From Adiantum capillus-veneris (taxonomy: Eukaryota > Streptophyta > Polypodiopsida > Polypodiales > Pteridaceae), in contig CM043963.1 in NCBI GenBank assembly GCA_014529385.2, positions 99,213,912-99,277,911 of the forward strand: a stretch of DNA of 64,000 bases. Direction: 5' to 3'. The notes below the pieces were generated by a model. That model saw only the letters and a program-made list of their open reading frames with translations. It was not told the DNA's origin and did not search any database. Shown here in pieces: positions 22,791-33,646 of this stretch. Numbering within the stretch: position 1 is the stretch's first letter; the number at the start of each line of letters is the position of its first letter. The position numbers and the translations under genes are program-made.

Positions 22791-23516
22791 GAGAAATTAG
22801 ATGGAATTGGAGGGTAGGGTGATTAGCAGCAAAGTAAGGAAGATATATAGTGCACCAGAGAGAAAGGAGAGAATTGAAGTTGTAATGTGAAGGAGAGAAA
22901 GGAGAAAGGGAGATAACAGAAGTTGTAAAGTGCTGCCGGCATAAAAATTTGCATGCTTCCTATAACTAGGAGTTGGCAATTAGAAAGGCTAGAGCAACCA
23001 TTCCCAGCTTCTAACAAACTTGAATGTAAGTGTAAGAAAGAGGGGAAGAGCAATGAACTAGTATCGCAGCAGTGAAGCTACAAAAGAGGTCGCACCAAAA
23101 AGGCAAGGAACTAGATGTGTGTGAGAGAGAGATTACCACAAGAGAGAGGGGAAGGGAGATACAGTAGAGTAGGTTTAAACGTGTTAGGAATAATACCAAA
23201 ATCAAAGATCTATTGACGAGAGCTGAAACTGGGACTTTCAACAAATCCACGAGGAGAGAGAGGCAGTAGAAACAAACAAAGCAATAACGTTGGATCGTAG
23301 CAGGACTCCAAAAAGCCTAATTCTATCAATGAGAGGAGAACAGAATTGATGCACTCAGTCAAACGAGGAGAATTTTAAAGATAACACCGACAACTGAGAT
23401 GCGACTGACATGAGGAAGACTTGAGAATAGGGAAAAGGGAAAGCCGGAGAGAGCTGAAGACGGGACAATCATAAGGTTGTTGGTGAGATGGATAAAATAC
23501 CCAGATTTTTAAAGAG
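22791..23516 (-). other. Element A region between integrase and minisatellite
   Basis: Short minus-strand frames (60-79 codons) rich in Leu, Ser and Phe, for example 23250-23011 and 23053-22823, would encode hydrophobic stretches. Their composition follows the purine-rich plus strand (agagag...), so I do not treat them as real membrane proteins. Confidence 0.4.
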
Positions 23517-24362
23517 TTAGGGAAGTGAGTGATAGCACTTAATTCTTGATCCATTTACCAGTGGCAAAGGAACGCTTGCCAGAGTGACTAACTGGACAGC
23601 CCCGTGTGGCAAAATCTCTTGTACCATGAATGGCCCTTGCCAGGCTGGGACCAGCTTCTTAGCTTTTTCCAGATACTTCGCTTGATAGAGTAGCACCAGG
23701 GAACCCTGCATTATTTGCGGCTTTTTGAGATAGCGATCATGCCACGCTTTGCGACGAAGTTGTTCGGCTTGGAGAGCATGTGAAGCTAACATCCTCCTTT
23801 CTTCTAACATTGAGAGACGAGAGAGGTTTGCGGAAGCAATCCCCGCTGTGATGCGAACACTTCCCACCCTTGCTGAACCTGAGTTGAACTCATATGGTGC
23901 AATTGCTTCTAGACCAAAAGCTAGCTGGAAGGGGGTGTAGTTAGTGGTTGCCTTGAATGAGGTGCGATAAGCCCAAACTGTGCCGAGGATAGCCTGAGCC
24001 CAAGACGTTGGATGCAGGTGACAAGCTTTCTTGAGAAGCGTGATTAGCACTTTGTTAGTGCTCTCAGCTTGCCCATTTGCTCTAGGATAGTAAGAGCAAG
24101 ATTTGCGATGAAAAATCTTGTAGTTCGTGAGCAGTGTGGAGATCAAGTCGTTGACGAAATGACTACCTCGATCACTGGTGATTTCCAAAGGACACCCAAA
24201 CCTGCAAAAGATATTTTCATACAAAAATTTTACGACAGTGGCAGCTGTACAGTCGATGGTAGCTACCACTTCGGTCCACTTTGTTGCATAATCCGTTGCT
24301 ACCAGGAGATACTTATGATTGCCAGGTTGAGCAGGTTGAGTAGCTGGACCAACTAAGTCCAA
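23517..24362 (-). CDS. Element A integrase catalytic core and C-terminus
   Basis: Integrase inserts the cDNA copy into chromosomes. The 281-codon frame holds the DDE core: Asp in LVATDYATKW, Asp in ITSDRGSHF and Glu in ANGQAESTNK, with spacing normal for gypsy integrases. Downstream come RTSFKATTNYTPFQLAFG, a coiled region (LEERRMLASHALQAEQLRRKAW) and the GPFMVQEIL segment typical of the C-terminal domain. No chromodomain is evident. All three catalytic residues are intact, but the zinc-binding part upstream is in another frame. The start is a continuation of the polyprotein, not an independent ATG. Confidence 0.85.
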   Translation of the reverse strand: MDLVGPATQPAQPGNHKYLLVATDYATKWTEVVATIDCTAATVVKFLYENIFCRFGCPLEITSDRGSHFVNDLISTLLTNYKIFHRKSCSYYPRANGQAESTNKVLITLLKKACHLHPTSWAQAILGTVWAYRTSFKATTNYTPFQLAFGLEAIAPYEFNSGSARVGSVRITAGIASANLSRLSMLEERRMLASHALQAEQLRRKAWHDRYLKKPQIMQGSLVLLYQAKYLEKAKKLVPAWQGPFMVQEILPHGAVQLVTLASVPLPLVNGSRIKCYHSLP

Positions 24363-24754
24363 GCCCCATCGCTCAAAGGGAAATCACGCCATAGATACCT
24401 GCAGAGGGCGATTGGATTGCTTGCTAGGCTTAGGTGTACATCGCTGACAGACATCACAAATCTTGACATGAGCAATAGCATCTCTAAATATATAGGGCCA
24501 CCATAAGCCGGTCTGTAAGATTTTTTGCGCCGTGATGTGACCAGGGTAGTGGCTACCTGTAGGACCACTATGTGCTTCTCCAGAATGTGGTCTACTTCAT
24601 GAGGGGAGACGCACCTGTGCAGTACACCATCTGGCCCAGATTTGTAGAGCTGTCCGTCAATCAAAGAGAAGGGTCTAGACTTCAGCAAGAGTCTTCTTTT
24701 TTGCAAGGGAGAAGCATTCTCAGGATATAGGCCAGTAGAGAGCAGATGTAACAC
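24363..24754 (-). pseudogene. Element A integrase zinc-binding (H2C2) domain, frameshifted
   Basis: Read across frames, the minus strand gives a GLWWPYIFRDA segment and CDVCQRC with upstream His, the HHCC zinc finger N-terminal to the integrase core. The long open frame (24754-24353) is out of phase with part of it, so at least one indel lies near 24500-24600. A stop precedes the core at about 24390. Confidence 0.7.
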
Positions 24755-26055
24755 ATCTCCATACCATCTGGGGTCGTGTCGACCTTAAAGAGATGACTAT
24801 CCGGAATGTCATCATCAACCCTAGTATCAGGCTCACCTGTATGTATGAGAGAGAGATGGTCAGCCATGACATGCTGCTTGCCTAGACTAAGAACTACTTT
24901 GAAATTGAATTCCTGGAATATCAGTAGCCACCTCCAGACTCTTCCTGCAACTTGGGGTTTATTCAAAAGTTAGCGTAGCGCATGTGGATCCGTGATAATA
25001 GTGAAGTGAACCCCTAACAAGTAATGATGAAACTTCTGTAAAGAATACACCATAGCCAAACCTTCCCTTTCTGTGGTGTTGTAGTTGCACTCTGCTTTGG
25101 TGAGCAGGCGACTTGCATAGTGAACATGGCGATCCAGGTTGTACTCCTTACTAGGTTGAGTCAGCACAGCCCCCACAGCCAGTTGACAGGCATCAGTATG
25201 CACATGAAAAGGTAGAGACCAATCTGGAGCCACTAGAATAGGTGCTTCAGTGAGGCGTTTTTTGAGGTATGCAAATACTTCAGCCTCAGGTTTTGACCAT
25301 TGGAAGGGTACATTAGCACTAGTGAGTCGGGTCAATGGTTGAGCCACCTGTGCATACATTCGTATAAACCTGCGATGATAGCCTGTGTGGCCCACAAAGC
25401 TCTGAACACCTTTCGGGTTGATGGGAGGTGGTAACTTCAAGATGGCCACGATCTTCTCTGGGTCAGACCCTAAACCTTTGGCAGACACCACATGGCCTAG
25501 AAGTGTGCCCTCAGTGACCAAAACATGACATTTGTTAGGATTGAGCTTTAGGCGTACCTCTTTGCACCTGAGGAAGATAACAGAGAGCTGAGCGAGGTGC
25601 TCCTCTAGATTTTCCACTGGGGTTGAACATTGGGCACCTGAGAAGGTCGAAAAATTATCCATGAAGATGCGAAGATGATCCGTAAGTAAAGGACAGAACA
25701 TAAGATATACTACTCTGAAGAAAGGTGGAGCGTTTTTCAACCCAAACGACATCCTAGTGTAGATAAAAATACCCCACGGAGTCACAAAGGCCGTTTTAAG
25801 CTGATCACCTGGATGGATGCCCAATTGATTGTATCCGCTGAACCCATCCATGAAACTGTACAATACATGCCCTGCTACATCTTCTAGCACACGCTCAGTG
25901 AAAGGTGTGGGAAAACCATCTGGGATAGTTACCTTGTTCAGAGCGCGGTAATCTACGCACACGGGGATTTTATTGGATTGCTTCTTAGGCGCTATCACCA
26001 TGGGTGATAACCACTCAGAGTGCTCCACAAGTACAATGATACCTGCCTCTTGCAT
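24682..26055 (-). pseudogene. Element A reverse transcriptase and RNase H
   Basis: The 361-codon frame 26055-24970 contains RT blocks VCVDYRALNKVT, SFMDGFSGYNQ, AFVTPWGIF and SFGLKNAPP, followed by a catalytic box IFMDNFSTF in which the second Asp of the usual xDD is Asn (codon at 25654-25656). RNase H follows (HVHTDACQLAVGAVL, TTEREGLAMVYSL, ITDPHAL), then a stop and a continuation frame 24966-24682 with VWRWLLIFQEF and HVMADHLS. The D-to-N change should abolish polymerisation. Confidence 0.85.
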
Positions 26056-26058
26056 TTT

Positions 26059-27782
26059 TTAGAGCTCTGACTTAACAGCCGCTGCATATTTTGGGTCGAG
26101 CTTGTAAGCTCGACCTTGGACAGGCTTAGCCCCTTCAACCAGAGGGATAGTGTGGACACCCAATTCTGGTGGGATCCCTTCCAAATCCTTGTAGGACCAT
26201 GCAAAAACATCTTTAAAAGAGTGTATAAAAGAAACTACCTGATCAAGTAATGCGGGATGCTCCCATAACCAAGCTACTAAGAGGACGTGCTGAGGGTTGT
26301 CAGGGTCGCCGAGGTTGACTTTTTTGACCGGATCAGGAGGTGTAAATGTGGAGATTACTGTAGAAATTGAGAAGTGAGCTACCTCTTGAAGCTTCGAGAC
26401 TTCATGGGCTGGTGTTTGATCGATTGGAAACTTTGCATACTCTTCTTGTAACCATCCTGGTGGAAGCTCATCGAAGGGTAAATCTTCAGACATAGACATA
26501 GCAGAGTGCTTTTGAGGGGGCGGGGCGTCCGACCTGGGAGATGCTAGAGGAAGGGGGGAATCATTGGCAAGTTCATGCAGAGGAGATTTCTTCCCCCTTC
26601 GATGATGTGTTATAGGTTCACCAAGGCCGACGGCTTCCATCAGAGGAACACTTGAATCATGGGAATCAGGGACTAACACACTTACTTCTTCGCCTGGCAC
26701 ATTTTCTGCTGTAGGGCTTGGGACACTGGTGTCCGTCTGAGGAGCTGGGAGAGAGAGTGTTACCGGCATAGGTGAGGTTTGAATAGAGACCACATAGCAT
26801 GGCATCGAGGTGGTAGCTTCCAACCACTGTAGCAGGTCTTCGTCAGACCCGTCAGGCGGGATGGGCTGCTGCTCGGGGTCGGGGTTGGACTGTACTGACA
26901 ATGAGCTGCGATGAACCACTGGATCCATACCTCCTTCGAGCCAAATTGGTTGCATGGGGGAGCCAGGAGTATGTATCCACATGGCGTCGTTTCCCCAATC
27001 ATGAAGTGCCTTAGTATGTCGCAACCATGGTCTACCAATAAGCAAAGGAAATCCTCCCTCCACCTGAGGAAGACTGACCACCACAAAATCCAAGTTAAAT
27101 GTGAAGTCTTGTACCTTCAGAGGCACCCTCTCTACTATGCCCACAGGGTAGATTGTCCTTTGGTCCGCCAATGTAACAACGAATGGAGTAGGGCGAGTAG
27201 GCTACAGACCTACGACCAACATAGTAAATTCTAGCATCAGATTGATCCCAGATCCACCATCCACTATGACGCCTGAGAAATGATGCCCAAGAATGGACAC
27301 AATGAGACGAGGACTTTTGTAGTCGGTGAGGGGGCAGCTGGATAAGAAATCATGTAGGACTCCAAGGGCTGTACAGGTAGGTGCTCGCCACTAGGCCCTG
27401 CACCAGGATACAGAGACTGGATGATGGAAAGGGTGTCACTTCGAAAATTTGCATCAAGTCGAAGCATGTCGTACAGTGACACTTGCTGAAAGGCGTTTTT
27501 CAAGATAGACTCTGTTGTAGGCTTCTCTCTTTTGATCAGATCTTGCTCCGGTATCTTAAGCTTCTGCAAGTCCTCTACTGCTTCCATGAAAGCACCATCA
27601 ATATCCGATAGAAGAGAGGTAGGTTGGCACTTGGCACTACCTGTTGGTTTGTCAGCTACTAAGGGAGTTTGACTCATTTGTGGGACTGGAGACGAAAAAA
27701 TTGGACCGCCAGGGAGGCTGAGACCAAGAGCAACTCTCTGTGCCTGTGTGAGCACACCAGCCGGCTCTTCCACCTGCTTCAA
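26059..27782 (-). pseudogene. Element A protease and protease-RT linker
   Basis: The frame ending at 27264 gives an acidic gag-protease linker (LLSDIDGAFMEAVEDL) and the protease active-site region VIVDGGSGINLM. After a stop, 27171-26059 continues with LLIGRPWLRHTKALHDW, the C-terminal protease signature, then a long Pro/Ser/Asp-rich linker and the RT N-terminus (FKDVFAWSYKDLEGIPPEL). A single stop at 26057 separates it from the RT frame. The DGGS active site instead of DTG/DSG is shared with D. Confidence 0.8.
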
Positions 27783-27874
27783 CCCATCTCGAGAGGCAAC
27801 TACAAGAGTGGAAGGCGGGCCCGTGGAATGGTGCTTACTGTGATGAGGTTAACCTTTGGGAATGTAAACTCCTG

Positions 27875-29468
27875 CTAGTTCTGGCTTGTGCTTGCAGATG
27901 TGGATGCACGTTGTTTTGGGTAGTCCTTACTATAGTGATCCTTAGCTTCAAGGCAGTGTCGGCAAGGAGGGGACCCTTCTAGCAATGGACATTTGCACTG
28001 GTAATGTCCATACTCCCCACACCTGTAGCACAAAATTGGCCTATTGGAGGGGCGAGGTGGTCTCAGCCCTTGCTGCATGGGACCGGATGCTGACGTGTAG
28101 AAGCTTTGGGGAACTAAAGGAGTACTAGCATGATAAAAGCTGTGGGATGCAAAGTTGTTGTGCATACCTTACATAGGAGGTGTTGTCAGCAGAGGTGGCA
28201 TTGGGTTTTGATGGCCATAGGGTGAAACCATGTTGGATGCAGGTGCTAGCCCTTGTTGGAGAGAAGGACCTAGACTTTGTTGTATTTGCCGTAATCCCTT
28301 GATATAGTAGCAATCCTTGTCTTCATGCCGAGACTTTTCGTAGAAGTGGCAATAAGCCCAAAGGGGACAGTCCTGTGGAGGATGTCCTAGAGAGCGACAC
28401 GAGCTGCACCATACCATAGCTTTAGTCTCCTGCTGAGACCGAAGCTCTTCTAGCTCTCTCTTGATTTGATCCAAAGCCTCAAGATGTGGTGGTTTCTCTT
28501 GTCTAAGAGAGATTGATTTCTCTTCTTGAAGAGCGCGTTGTAGTTTTAGGGCTTCAAGTTCTCTACGCAAAGAAGTCAATGGATCGGCAGGACTTTCCGA
28601 AAACACAGAGGGAGTCTCTATGTGAGGGGAGTTGGTGAACAGCTTCCTAGCCCCCTCTATCCTAGTAGCAACTGCGACAAACTCCTCCAGAGTGGTGTCA
28701 GGTCGGAGGCTCTCTCGGAGTTTTTGCTGAGAAGCTTTGGGAAGAGCCTTCTCCACCCACTTCTTAACCATAAATTCACCGGGTCTGGGGAAGCTTGGCA
28801 ACCAGAGACTTGGTTTTAGTCATAAGTTCTGCAAAAGTCTCCTCTGCCAACTCATCCAAAACCTTCTCCTAGTAGTCACCTAGCCTAAATGCTGCACATA
28901 ACTATTGTCTTAAAGCTTCCCAAGTTGCAAAATGGTTCTCTGCAAACTGACTGTACCATTTGTATGCTAAGCCATCCAAGGTAGATGGAAAGAGTACCAA
29001 ATAAGCATCTTCTCTATTAAGACCACGACCCCTATAGAGAGATACAAACCTTCTTGCATGGTCATCTGCATCTTCTGAAGAGAGTCCCTTGAAGGTAGGA
29101 AACTTGATGTTTACCTTAGCCAAAACACTTGCCAACGCCTCCATGGCCTCTTACTCAGAAGCCCGTTGATCAATAGCCTGCTGTAACAAAATATGAGAGA
29201 GCTTTACTGGGGAAGGTGACCTGGAAGATGTGGAACCGGATGGAGGAATGGGTGATGCTGTATGTGGAGGTATGGATGATGAGGTTTACTGGGAAGGTGA
29301 CCTGGAAGATGTGGAACCGGATGGAGGAATGGGTGATGCCATATGTGGAGGTATGAATGATGAGGTTGATGGACTTCTACTAGGTACCAAGGGTTGTCTT
29401 CTATTGTAGTACTTCAGAGGACTCAGTAGTGCGCTTTGACGCTCGAATGACCGCCTTGTATGTGTCAT
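27875..29468 (-). pseudogene. Element A gag with four cysteine knuckles, broken
   Basis: Frame 29468-29286 gives the Pro/Ser-rich N-terminus, 29144-28902 the gag core (DADDHARRFVSLYRG, YKWYSQFAENHF) and 28801-28169 the C-terminal half. The last includes a charged helix and the knuckles CSSCRSLGHPPQDC and CHFYEKSRHEDKDC (one Cys lost). Frame 28165-27875 adds CYRCGEYGHYQCKC and a CRHCLEAKDHYSKDY remnant. At least three stops or frame changes break it. A 78-bp duplication at about 29209-29365 lengthens the N-terminal linker. Confidence 0.82.
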
Positions 29469-29834
29469 GCAGCGACCACAAATCCAACCAAGCTTTGGGC
29501 AAGAAGACCTTTAAGTGCTTTAACTGGATGAAGACAGGTCTAGACTCTACTAGACCAGCAAGTGACTAGACCCCGGCTGGACCAGGGACGAGGAGGGACG
29601 AGGAGGGCTGGACCAGGGACGAGGAGGGACTAGACCAAGGATGAGGAAGGACTAGACTAGGCACGAGGAAGGCCTAGACCAGGACCAGGACGAGAGAGGA
29701 CCAGACAAGACCAGACCAGTAGGTTACACAGTGCAAGTCAAAGTAGGCGAAACCAACTAGCTTCACGATTTGTATCTCAACACAGAGTGAGACTTCAGTT
29801 GAGGTCCCACCGTGATCGCCAAAATGAGAGCACC
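29469..29834 (-). other. Element A 5' leader
   Basis: Untranslated leader with short direct repeats based on gaccagggacgaggagggac (about 29580-29690), similar in kind to the leader of element B. The minus-strand sequence next to the LTR is ggtgctctcattttggcgat. A candidate primer site beginning TGGCGATCACGG lies about 14 nt inside; I am not certain of the tRNA. Confidence 0.6.
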
Positions 29835-30378
29835 TGTAGCGCGGATAGTGTGTCGTGCTCTCTACAGTGGGTGCTCCTCAGTGCAATGTGCGTGACAATC
29901 TCACTCAAATAACTGAAAACAAAGAAAGAATAGATACCAACTGAGCTCACAGAGACACAACACTATACCTGAACATATGACTCGACTATCTCAAAGAACC
30001 GGTACAGACTCTGGCATGGCAGCACACTCAGCTCCAGCCCAAGACTCACAGGTACAATGGGGGTGTTGAAGCTCAGATGTGCAGGGATGGTGAAGACATG
30101 CTGTGTGTATCGACTCGCTACTCTAGACGACGACGCTGGACCATATATCTCGAAGATAATCCGATGACCCAATAGCTACTACTCATATGTACAACCATAA
30201 AGAGCCACCAACGGCTTATAAATGCCAGCCATCTAAGTCTATCCCCAAACTGAGTGGACCACCGTTCGTATCCTGCCATGTGTCACTGCCCAGCCCAGAG
30301 AGTCCGTCTAGTGTGAACCAAACCAAACCAACTGTACTAACTATGTGTCCTGTGAAAGTGACACTGTAGCCTGCTGCA
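29835..30378 (-). repeat. Element A 5' LTR
   Basis: 544 bp, from TGTAGCGCGG to CCTGCTGCA (one change from GCTACA). It is followed directly by the TSD acaac at 30379-30383. Confidence 0.95.
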
Positions 30379-30383
30379 ACAAC

Positions 30384-31220
30384 ATATCAGCAAAACAACT
30401 CAAGTTCGCTAAAAAATTTCTGAGGGTCATTTCAAGGACATTCTGAGGACAATAAATTTTCTCATTCCAAATTGGAGCTCTTGATATCTTGGATCGTTGG
30501 CTTCCCAGAAAATCTCATCCATTAAGGAGTCTCATTCCAGATTGGAGCCCTTGATATTCTGGGTCGTTCGCTTCCCAGAAAAATCTCATCCAATAAAGAA
30601 TATTTAGTGGTTGACAATGCAACACAAATGCTCACATATACATGTTACAAGACGCAATGAACAGCACCGCTGAGAACTCCCTCGAGACAGACGGTTTGCG
30701 TTATGAAGCTATTGAACGACTACCTTGTCACTGCCCCCCACAAGGTCTAGGCCATGAGTTCAGAGAACTGATACAACCAAACGCTCCCTAGATGGCAGCC
30801 TGCATCGCTTGGAGGTTTTCCAGCATAGAACGAAATGCTCCCTAGACATCCCGTCTATGTCATTCCGAGGTTTTCAAGCATATAATTCAACGCTCCCCAC
30901 ACATCCCGTTTGCTTTGTTCCGAGGTTCAGACAATACCAAAACCTCATTTCTCACTACTCTAGCTGGGAATAAATCACCAAGCATTGAAACCAATATTAA
31001 AACTAGAGTGAAACAATTCAAATCGGCATCAAACCAAGTTTAAAACAGATACCATCCATTTCAATCAAATTTCAAACAATACTTCCTCAAATAGAGTTCA
31101 AAAGTATCTAACTACAAAAGAACTAGAAAATTCATTCAGGTTTTTGTACGGCCAGCCGAACTTTGAGGACGATTGGTTTGTCCTTCTGCGTGAGGGTAAT
31201 GGTTCGGTTCCGGATGTGGA
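30384..31220 (-). other. Element E internal non-coding region
   Basis: Continues element E from the A insertion. 30770-30930 contains imperfect tandem units of about 55 bp (acgctccctagacatcccg...gttccgaggttt), counterparts of those in element C at 5870-6070. No coding frame. Confidence 0.65.
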
Positions 31221-31223
31221 GAG

Positions 31224-32455
31224 TCATATCATTCTTCTCGTGCCAAGGCATGCCCAAGAGAACGTCGCAATTGCCCAACTTATAATGTCAAAATCAGTTT
31301 TTCCATGATAGCCTTGGATAGTCACTGGAAGAGCACCAATGAGCGGTACCACTTTCTGAGTTTGCCCCGTGGCTAGCTCGGCTTTAATTTCTCCACCCTC
31401 TGCATCATAATCAAAGTGCATCTGCTTCAAGAATTCTAGATGGATGAAGTTCTCATAGCTCCAGGGTCAAAGAAAATAAGGGCTTTCAAGCCGTTGACTT
31501 TGCCATACGCTCGACACAATTCATTTGTACTTTCAAGGCGTATGCCATACAAATCAGGTACTAGTCCAATAGCGGGTTTGGCTCTCTTAGCCAGAGGTGG
31601 CCCTGGGGATCTTTCTGTTGTGGGAGCAGAAGGTTGCTCTAACGACGTCAAGGCTCGCTGAGGACATGTAGGGAACGTATGCCTTGTTTGAAAACATTCA
31701 AAGCATCGGTCTTCTGGTAAAAGCATTCTCATTGACGCTGTGTCAAACGAGGCCTTTGAGGTTGGGTTTCATGGTACTCCCGAGAATTTTTTCGTTGTTG
31801 CCGAGAGTTCTGGTTAGTGGTCAGAGTTGCTTTTGCAGTAAATTTAAGCTTTCCCTTCATCAGTTTGTAGCCGACCGTGGCATAGTCCAAAAGCTCTTGC
31901 ATGGTTGAGACTTGCTTGGATAGACAATATTCCTGCAATGGTGATGGTAGTCCAATGGTGCATCGCTTGCACTGGTCCTCCAAGGAAATGAATTTAAAGA
32001 AGGACACCGGGAGGTAGACGTCGAGAAACCTTTGGTTATAGTCGTCCATGATCTCTGTGGCAAGCATTTTCAAGTTGCCCCATTCTGCCAAACTCCGGAC
32101 TTCAAAGAGAGTAGTCATATGACTGCGCACAAATAGTCCTGAAAGCAGGTCCTTGGAGCATGCGGTTGGGTCGCGATTGAACTCCATCACTGCATAGCAT
32201 TATCTTTAAGAAATCGTGCTGCTCAAGAAATCTTGGATTCTTTTGTATAGTTCCCCAAAGCATAGATGTTGTCGAATTGCTGTAGGAACTACAATTCTTT
32301 CTTTCGATCTTTTACTTTAGAAAAGGTAAAAATTTTGATTGTCGTGCCGCCATCCTTGAAATCTTTTGGTTGATTAGGTGCGTATCTTGGGTACGGATAA
32401 TAAGGGTATCCATACGAACTCCAACCATTGTAGCTCGGTGGTGGTGGTGGTGGAC
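31224..32455 (-). pseudogene. Element E gag and protease remnant
   Basis: On the minus strand: a Pro/Tyr-rich gag start (around 32455-32350), then 32190-31729 with gag core features (FEVRSLAEWGNLKML, MDDYNQRFLDVYLP). A CCHC knuckle CFECFQTRHTFPTC follows in 31732-31436, then a protease-like segment with LIFFDPGAMRTSSI and TDFDIISWAI (about 31500-31224). Stops and frame changes separate them. No RT or integrase is present in E. Confidence 0.75.
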
Positions 32456-32688
32456 AAGATTGAGTGTGTGCGTGTCGTCTTGCTTTATTTTAAAGCCTTT
32501 AGGTCTCCTAGGCCCCATCGGACGGGGTCCCATATGTTGGTGGGAACTCTTCTTTAAAATAGGCCATTTGGTAAGACTTTGCAAGTTGGTGAAACTTCTT
32601 TTGCGACTTCTAGGTTTTAGTTTCCTTGGCCGGGATCTACAGGTTGGCTCCGTTCTCTAGTGGCGTGACATGTCAGCAGTTTGTGACA
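32456..32688 (-). repeat. Element E 5' LTR, truncated
   Basis: 233 bp matching the last third of the C-family LTR, ending TTTGTGACA. Its inner edge joins gag coding sequence directly, so the rest of the LTR and the leader were deleted. Confidence 0.8.
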
Positions 32689-33640
32689 GTGGGTGTACTT
32701 TGATCCTTGCTCGGGAGGCCCAATTGTTGCTCAGCAGGAGACTCTAGTTCTTAGCATTGCTAAGACTGGCCATCACAAACGTCACATCAGACTGGAGTTT
32801 GGGGCGAGGTCCTAGTTCTTAGCATTGCTAAGACTGGCCATCACGGACGTCACATCAGACTGGAGTTTGGGGGTGAGGTCCCACTTGATCAGTAGTTTAA
32901 TGCCTATTAGAGTGGTAGAATCCTTCCGGAGGAGATCATGTGTCGACCTTGTTTTCCCAGCTTTCCAACAACAGTTTTGGTCATGCATCTGGACCGTCAG
33001 TATCACCCACAGGATATGATTTTTCATGTTGATGGGCACTGCTATGCCCATAATCCTCAGCGTGAATGGACCATTTTGCGGCCCTAGATTGCACATGGCT
33101 GTCCGTAGGTAAGTTTTTGTAGATTGTGAAGGAAGAGGGAGTTGAGATAGCTTATGAATGGTATGGTATGAGACGTATATGAATGCACACACCCACAGAG
33201 CTATGGACATTCTCAATATCCTCTCTCTATGATTGAGGCCATGAGGCATAAGCCTATGAGAGATTTCATGTGACATCATTGTTGTGTAGGTCGTTTGGTA
33301 TTTTGTTTAGTCTTTTTCATGCCAGGATATGGATCATATTATCATGATGATGTAAACTCTTTTGGTGTCATAGGTCGTCTAGGCCTTTTGCAGACGTTAG
33401 TATCCATTTCATTTCTGTTGCCTCATGTCTTCCATTGTATTGTCTGGCTGAAATGTTTTTAGGAGATCAAGTGATTGACTTACATACATATACATATATA
33501 CCACATCTACACAGGCAACATGCACACGTGAATACACACAGTACTGTACTTGAATCTAGCTACACCTTTTTTTTTTTCTTCCGAGGACTATTAGTTAATG
33601 AAACTGCCCATGGGGCTACAACCACCTCTACGGAGAGCTA
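32689..33640. other. Unassigned sequence with a 68-bp tandem duplication
   Basis: From about 32743 to 32880 two near-identical units of about 68 bp (ctagttcttagcattgctaa...) lie head to tail. A 155-codon minus-strand frame (33279-32812) runs through part of this but shows no known motif. 33480-33580 has simple repeats (acatacatat) and a T-run. No gene is called. Confidence 0.55.
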
Positions 33641-33646
33641 CAACAA

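Larger units (their letters stand above)
19131..30378 (-). mobile_element. Element A: near-complete Ty3/gypsy LTR retrotransposon with extra ORF zone
   Basis: 11,248 bp with TSD ACAAC at 19126-19130 and 30379-30383. The LTRs are 543 and 544 bp and begin TGTAGC; the left one ends GCTACA, the right GCTGCA. Order on the minus strand: 5' LTR, gag, protease, RT, RNase H, integrase, about 3.8 kb with further ORFs, 3' LTR. The integrase-after-RT order defines Ty3/gypsy. Scattered stops and frameshifts break gag and pol, although integrase is largely open. A roughly 6% LTR difference over the first 200 bases suggests an old insertion. Confidence 0.93.
18915..32688 (-). mobile_element. Element E: degraded gypsy-like element split by element A
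   Basis: E belongs to the C family, with LTR ends TTTGTGACA at 19089 and 32688. Its 3' LTR is truncated (18915-19089) and its 5' LTR piece (32456-32688) is fused directly to the gag N-terminus, so the leader is deleted. The purine tract next to 19089 and the following gattacaac|atatc sequence match element C at 5337-5380. Element A sits in this stretch with TSD ACAAC. Confidence 0.8.

Noticed and set aside
19131-30378. Endogenous pararetrovirus or true retrovirus with envelope
   Set aside because: Pol order, LTRs and TSD are those of Ty3/gypsy. The extra ORF lacks a signal peptide and membrane segment, and no movement or coat protein motif is seen.
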